Part shown: piece by piece, positions 7,476 to 11,110 of the stretch
Position numbering within the stretch: the first letter of the stretch is position 1
How the letters are laid out: every line of letters begins with the position of its first letter
Assembly (NCBI GenBank): GCA_050699035.1
Contig: JBOHDE010000127.1
Location: 1-11,110, forward strand
DNA: 11,110 nucleotides
Reading direction: 5' to 3'
Origin: WHTB01 sp050699035
GTDB taxonomy: Bacteria; Actinomycetota; Actinomycetes; Propionibacteriales; Nocardioidaceae
The notes under the pieces: model-generated
What the model saw: only the letters and a program-made list of their open reading frames with translations
Told to the model about the DNA's origin: nothing
Database searches by the model: none
Translations under genes and position numbers: made by a program

Positions 7476-8393
7476 GTGGCGGTCGTCCACGACGCGCCGG
7501 TCCGCGTCCGGGTGCCGGCGACCAGCGCCAACGTCGGGCCCGGGTACGACAGTTTCGGCCTGGCGCTCGCCAAGCACGACGTGGTCTGCGCCGAGGTCAC
7601 CGGAGACCGGTTGGTGGTCGACGTCACCGGCGAGGGTGCCGACGACGTGCCGCGCGACCGTACCCATCTCGTCGTGTCGTCGTTGCTCGCCGGGCTCGAT
7701 GCGTGGGCCGACGAGCGCCCGGACGGCCTGCGCCTGGACTGTGTCAACCGGCTGCCGCACGGCCGCGGTCTCGGCTCGTCCGCGGCGGCGATCGTCGCCG
7801 GGCTGACGACGGCGCGGGCGCTCCTCGACGGAGTCGACGTCGGCGACGCCGACCTGCTCGACCTGGCCAGCCGGTTGGAGGGTCATCCCGACAACGTGGC
7901 CGCCTGCCTGCTCGGAGGCTTCACCGTGTCGTGGACCGCGGTGGACGGCCGGGCGCACGGCGTCAGGCTGCAGCCGCACCGGGACGTCCACCCGGTGGTC
8001 TGTGTGCCCGGCTGGCCGATGTCGACCGAGCAGGCGCGGGGGTTGATCCCGGCGCAGGTCTCGCATGCCGACGCGGCGTTCAACGTCGCGCGGTCGGCTC
8101 TGCTGGTCACCGCACTGACCCAGCGGCCCGACCTGCTGCTGGAGGCCACCCAGGACCGCTTGCACCAGCCGTACCGCGCCGCGTCGATGCGACCGACCGC
8201 CGACGTGGTGCAGCGGCTGCGTGCCGAGGGGGTCGCGGCCGTGGTGTCCGGTGCCGGGCCGAGCGTGCTGGCGCTGCCGGCGGGTGACGAGGACCCCGCC
8301 GACGCCGTACGACGCGTGGCCGGCGACGACTGGTCGGTCGAGTACCTGCCGATCGACCTCGACGGGGCACGGGTCCTCACGGCTTCGGAATAA
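7476..8393 (+). CDS. thrB: Homoserine kinase
   Basis: ThrB phosphorylates homoserine with ATP to give the substrate of ThrC. It belongs to the GHMP kinase superfamily and has 305 residues, the normal length. Visible motifs are the N-terminal signature PATSANVGPGYDSFG at 14-28, the ATP-binding loop PHGRGLGSSAA at 94-104, EGHPDN at 135-140 and the C-terminal glycine-rich motif SGAGPSVLAL at 258-267. The GTG start lies 4 nt after the thrC stop with no strong ribosome binding site of its own, so coupled translation is likely. It is the last gene of the run that starts at argS. The following 279 bp hold a new promoter candidate for rho and no clear intrinsic terminator, so some readthrough into rho is possible. 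Confidence 0.96.
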   Translation: MAVVHDAPVRVRVPATSANVGPGYDSFGLALAKHDVVCAEVTGDRLVVDVTGEGADDVPRDRTHLVVSSLLAGLDAWADERPDGLRLDCVNRLPHGRGLGSSAAAIVAGLTTARALLDGVDVGDADLLDLASRLEGHPDNVAACLLGGFTVSWTAVDGRAHGVRLQPHRDVHPVVCVPGWPMSTEQARGLIPAQVSHADAAFNVARSALLVTALTQRPDLLLEATQDRLHQPYRAASMRPTADVVQRLRAEGVAAVVSGAGPSVLALPAGDEDPADAVRRVAGDDWSVEYLPIDLDGARVLTASE

Positions 8394-8420
8394 CTTCGGA
8401 GCGACACACGTTGTGCCCGG

Positions 8421-8452
8421 TGGACCACCACTCATTCAGGTGGTGGTACTGT
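8421..8452 (+). promoter_or_regulatory. Candidate rho promoter with embedded inverted repeat
   Basis: TACTGT at 8447-8452 matches the TANNNT -10 box, with TGGACC (8421-8426) as a weak -35 at a rather long 20-bp spacing. A perfect inverted repeat, ACCACCAC (8424-8431) and GTGGTGGT (8440-8447) around an 8-nt loop, fills the spacer and reaches the -10 box. It could be an operator, or a hairpin at the end of the upstream thr transcript, although no U-run follows. The promoter call rests on the -10 match and the position alone. Confidence 0.45.
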
Positions 8453-8458
8453 CTGGGC

Positions 8459-8672
8459 AGTAGTCGATCCCCCAGCGGGTCGCTGCCCCCTCTCTCCGAT
8501 CATCGGACGCCCGGCCTCAGATATCGAGTGCCTCGGGCGAGACGACCAGAGAGAGTCCATTGAATCTCCGTCAAGCCTGGCGGACTTCACACCCACGCGT
8601 CGCACCGTCCACCCGATGGCGACGCCGATCCGAGGCGCACGATCCGTGCCGCCGACGTGGGAAGGACCTCAC
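8459..8672 (+). promoter_or_regulatory. Long rho mRNA leader with hairpins and C-rich segment
   Basis: If transcription starts near 8459, the rho message has a leader of about 210 nt. I see two small perfect hairpins: CAGCG/CGCTG with a 3-nt loop (8473-8485) and TCCGAT/ATCGGA with a 1-nt centre (8495-8507). A C-rich, G-poor stretch lies at 8585-8614 (17 C and 4 G in 30 nt), the composition that Rho prefers to bind. In Escherichia coli, rho is autoregulated by Rho-dependent termination in its leader; a similar mechanism here is inferred. No convincing leader peptide is seen. An in-frame ATG at 8616 lacks a ribosome binding site. The purine-rich GGAAGGA at 8660-8666 is the rho ribosome binding site. 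Confidence 0.45.
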
Positions 8673-10556
8673 GTGACTGAACAAACCATCACCACCTCCT
8701 CGCCAGCCGGTTCACCGGCGACCGACGACTCCGGTGCCGCAACGACCGACGCGCCACGTCGAAGGAAGGGAAGTGGTCTCGCCGCCATGCTGCTGCCCGA
8801 GCTGAAGCAGCTTGCCGGCAGCCTTGGCATCAAGGGCGCCGGCGCCATGCGCAAGGGCCAGCTGGTCGAGGCGATCCAGGCCGCCCAGGGCGGTGGAGCG
8901 AGCGCTCCCGCCCGGGCTGAGCCGTCGCAGAAGCCGTTCGACAAGCCCGCTGAGAAGCCGGCTGAGAAGCGGGCTGAGACGCCGGCTGACGCGTCGTCCG
9001 GGCAGCAGGCCGAGAAGGCCGACTCGTCGCAGGGCGACGACCAGGCCCGGGACAAGCAGGGCCGCGACAAGCAGCACGACGACGGCGACGGCGACGATAA
9101 CCCCGAGAGGGGCAACCAGAACCAGCAGCGCAACCGGGACGGTGGCGGCAACCAGAACCAGCAGCGCAACCGGGACGGTAACCGGGACGGGGGCAACCGC
9201 GACGGTGGCGGCAACCAGAACCAGCAGCGCAACCGGGACGGGGGCAGCCGGGACGGTAACCGTGACGGTGGCGGCAACCGGGACCGAGACGACGAGCGCG
9301 GCGGACGCCGGCGCCGTCGGGGCCGGGACCGCTACCGCGACCGTGACAACCGCGGTGGCGGTGGCCGCGGAAACGAGGCCGAGCCCCAGGTGTCCGAGGA
9401 CGACGTCCTGCTCCCGGTGGCCGGCATCGTCGACATGCTCGACAACTACGCGTTCGTCCGCACCAGCGGCTACCTGCCCGGCCCTGACGACGTCTACGTC
9501 GCCATGTCGATGGCCCGCAAGTTCGGGCTCCGCAAGGGTGACGCCGTCACCGGACAGGTGCGCCAGGCCCGGGAGGGCGAGCGCAAGGAGAAGTTCAACC
9601 CCCTGGTCCGGATCGACACCGTCAACGGCGCCGACCCCGACAATGCCAAGCAGCGGGTGGAGTTCTCCAAGCTGACCCCGCTGTACGCCGCTGACCGGCT
9701 GCGGCTCGAGACCGAGCCAGGCGTCCTGACGACCAGGATCATCGACATCGTCGCGCCGATCGGCAAGGGTCAGCGCGGCCTGATCGTGTCGCCGTCGAAG
9801 GCCGGCAAGACCCTCATCATGCAGGCGATGGCGAACGCCATCACGACCAACAACCCCGAGTGCCACCTGATGGTGGTGCTGGTCGACGAGCGGCCGGAAG
9901 AGGTCACCGACATGCAGCGCGCGGTCAAGGGTGAGGTCATCGCCTCCACCTTCGACCGGCCGGCCGATGACCACACGACTGTCGCGGAGCTCGCCATCGA
10001 GCGGGCCAAGCGGCTGGTCGAGCTCGGGCACGACGTCGTCGTACTCCTCGACTCGATCACCCGGCTCGGCCGTGCCTACAACCTGGCGGCTCCGGCCAGC
10101 GGGCGCATCCTCTCCGGCGGTGTCGACTCGTCCGCGCTCTACCCGCCGAAGCGGTTCTTCGGGGCGGCGCGCAACATCGAGGACGGCGGCTCGCTGACCA
10201 TCATCGCGACCGCGCTGATCGAGACCGGCTCGAAGATGGACGAGGTGATCTTCGAGGAGTTCAAGGGCACCGGCAACATGGAGCTGCGGCTGCGTCGGGA
10301 GTTCGCCGACAAGCGGATCTTCCCGGCCATCGACGTGGACGCCTCGGGCACCCGCCGCGAGGAGCTGTTGATGAGCAAGGACGAGCTCGCGATCGTGTGG
10401 AAGCTGCGCCGCGTGCTCTCCGGTCTCGACGGCCAGCAGGCACTCGAGCTGTTGCTGAACAAGCTCAAGCAGACCAAGAGCAACATCGAGTTCCTGATGG
10501 AGGTCAACAAGACCACCCCGGTCGCCGGCAACCGCCGCGACAGCGACGACGGCTGA
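8673..10556 (+). CDS. rho: Transcription termination factor Rho
   Basis: Rho is a hexameric RNA-dependent ATPase/helicase that ends transcription. This protein has 627 residues, longer than the 419 of E. coli Rho because of an N-terminal insertion. A Rho_N (SAP-like) helical domain lies at about 36-72. A disordered region, about 75-240, is first Pro/Ala/Lys/Glu-rich, then Asp-rich, then Asn/Gln/Arg/Asp/Gly-rich, ending in an Arg-rich block (210-233). The cold-shock-like RNA-binding domain covers about 245-320. The RecA-type motor has Walker A SPSKAGKT at 373-380, catalytic E406 in DERPEE, Walker B VVVLLD at 455-460, the R-loop FKGTGN at 530-535 and the arginine finger near R561/R562. The GTG at 8673 is chosen over the in-frame ATG at 8616 because GGAAGGA (8660-8666) lies 6 nt upstream. 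Rho follows thrB in mycobacteria as well. Confidence 0.97.
   Translation: MTEQTITTSSPAGSPATDDSGAATTDAPRRRKGSGLAAMLLPELKQLAGSLGIKGAGAMRKGQLVEAIQAAQGGGASAPARAEPSQKPFDKPAEKPAEKRAETPADASSGQQAEKADSSQGDDQARDKQGRDKQHDDGDGDDNPERGNQNQQRNRDGGGNQNQQRNRDGNRDGGNRDGGGNQNQQRNRDGGSRDGNRDGGGNRDRDDERGGRRRRRGRDRYRDRDNRGGGGRGNEAEPQVSEDDVLLPVAGIVDMLDNYAFVRTSGYLPGPDDVYVAMSMARKFGLRKGDAVTGQVRQAREGERKEKFNPLVRIDTVNGADPDNAKQRVEFSKLTPLYAADRLRLETEPGVLTTRIIDIVAPIGKGQRGLIVSPSKAGKTLIMQAMANAITTNNPECHLMVVLVDERPEEVTDMQRAVKGEVIASTFDRPADDHTTVAELAIERAKRLVELGHDVVVLLDSITRLGRAYNLAAPASGRILSGGVDSSALYPPKRFFGAARNIEDGGSLTIIATALIETGSKMDEVIFEEFKGTGNMELRLRREFADKRIFPAIDVDASGTRREELLMSKDELAIVWKLRRVLSGLDGQQALELLLNKLKQTKSNIEFLMEVNKTTPVAGNRRDSDDG
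9111..9241 (+). repeat. Three identical 32-nt direct repeats inside rho
   Basis: The same 32 bases occur at 9111-9142, 9147-9178 and 9210-9241, each encoding GNQNQQRNRDG. The offsets, 36 and 63 nt, are both multiples of three, so gain or loss of units keeps the frame. Shorter related NRDGG units fill the gaps and continue to about 9290. The region lies in the disordered part of Rho (residues about 147-205). Identity at the DNA level, including third positions, points to recent duplication or recombination between units. Confidence 0.9.
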
Positions 10557-10627
10557 CCACCGACGGGATGCGGGTCGGCCGACGGAGTCTCGGGGGCCGG
10601 CCCTCATCGCTATCTCGGGAGAGTGAC
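10557..10627 (+). other. rho-gpx intergenic segment
   Basis: The 71-bp gap holds two perfect 10-bp palindromes, GTCGGCCGAC (10574-10583) and GGGCCGGCCC (10594-10603), with starts 20 bp apart. Neither has a loop and a U-run, so I do not call a terminator. GGGAGAG at 10617-10623 is the likely ribosome binding site of the next gene. No convincing promoter is visible. Confidence 0.5.
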
Positions 10628-11110
10628 ATGACGACTGCGTTCGACTTCAGTGCGACCGGCATCGACGGTGTCGACCGCTCGCTCGGCGACTACCGCGGTC
10701 AGGTGCTGCTGGTCGTCAACACCGCCAGCCAGTGCGGGTTCACGCCGCAGTACACCGGGCTGGAGGTGTTGTACCAGCGGTACTCCGGTGAGGGCCTGGT
10801 CGTGCTCGGCTTCCCCTGCAACCAGTTCGGCAGCCAGGAGCCCGGCGACGAGGAGGAGATCAAGACCTTCTGCTCGACGACGTACGACGTGTCCTTCCCG
10901 ATGTTCGCCAAGATCGACGTGAACGGACCGGCGGCGCACCCGCTCTACCAGTGGCTCAAGGACCAGCAGGGCGGCCTGCTCGGCGACCGGATCAAGTGGA
11001 ACTTCACCAAGTTCCTGGTCGGCCGCGACGGCCAGGTGATCGACCGGTTCGCCCCGACCACGACCCCCGAGTCGCTCGATGGCGACGTCCAGAAGGCGCT
11101 CGCCGGCGAC
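10628..11110 (+). CDS. Glutathione peroxidase family protein (3' end cut by window)
   Basis: This is a thioredoxin-fold peroxidase that reduces hydrogen peroxide or organic hydroperoxides. The 161 residues present contain the family signatures: the peroxidatic cysteine C36 in NTASQCGFTPQY, FPCNQFGSQEP at 62-72 with Q70, and KWNFTKFLV at 123-131 with W124 and N125, giving the Cys-Gln-Trp-Asn active site. The catalytic residue is cysteine (TGC), not selenocysteine. C82 (KTFCSTTYDVSFPMF) lies where thioredoxin-dependent members carry their resolving cysteine, so thioredoxin or a similar reductant is more likely than glutathione, which actinobacteria generally lack. The ATG at 10628 follows GGGAGAG (10617-10623). 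The frame has no stop before the window edge, but family members are about 160 residues, so only a few residues should be missing. It follows rho on the same strand and may share its transcript. Confidence 0.93.
   Translation, partial: MTTAFDFSATGIDGVDRSLGDYRGQVLLVVNTASQCGFTPQYTGLEVLYQRYSGEGLVVLGFPCNQFGSQEPGDEEEIKTFCSTTYDVSFPMFAKIDVNGPAAHPLYQWLKDQQGGLLGDRIKWNFTKFLVGRDGQVIDRFAPTTTPESLDGDVQKALAGD

Noticed and set aside
9111..9241. Possible CRISPR array (three 32-nt identical repeats)
   Set aside because: The repeats are in frame inside rho, encode a low-complexity peptide, and have intervals of only 4 and 31 nt that are themselves related to the repeat.
8712..10607. 631-codon open frame on the minus strand opposite rho
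   Set aside because: It lies wholly antisense to an unmistakable rho gene, and its translation is a low-complexity Val/Leu/Ala-rich product mirroring the rho repeats. It has no supported start signal.

Overview
The window is high-GC, actinobacterial chromosomal DNA. The gene order argS-lysA-hom-thrC-thrB-rho is the one known from Mycobacterium and its relatives. Rho carries the large hydrophilic N-terminal insertion typical of Actinomycetota, and six of the eight protein genes start with GTG. The overall look fits Nocardioides or another member of the Propionibacteriales, but the genus is inferred, not shown.

Layout. Positions 1-1350 hold an IS481-family insertion sequence with one DDE transposase gene and two tandem 23-bp units at each end. 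Its right end lies about 8 bp from the 3' end of a tRNA-Arg(CCG) gene on the minus strand (1359-1430). A short divergent promoter region follows, then a single-domain response regulator (1556-1930) and the argS start (1965). Both of these genes appear to be leaderless: each has a TANNNT hexamer exactly 6 nt before a GTG. From argS onward the genes are packed with 2-43 nt gaps or a 4-nt overlap: argS (arginyl-tRNA synthetase), lysA (last step of lysine synthesis), hom, thrC and thrB (aspartate semialdehyde to threonine). They probably form one transcript.

A 279-bp gap after thrB holds a candidate rho promoter overlapping a perfect 8-bp inverted repeat, then a leader of about 210 nt with two small hairpins and a C-rich, G-poor stretch just before rho. 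That arrangement fits Rho autoregulation. Rho (8673-10556) has intact helicase motifs and a long disordered Asn/Gln/Arg/Asp/Gly-rich insertion that includes three identical 32-nt DNA repeats. The last gene is a Cys-type glutathione peroxidase, cut by the window edge after 161 residues.

How the genes work together. hom, thrC and thrB supply threonine, lysA drains the DAP branch to lysine, and argS with the tRNA-Arg supplies charged arginine tRNA. I see no clearly novel system. The most informative points are the compound IS ends, the twin leaderless starts, the repeat-bearing Rho insertion, the rho leader, and a peroxidase where rpmE stands in mycobacteria.
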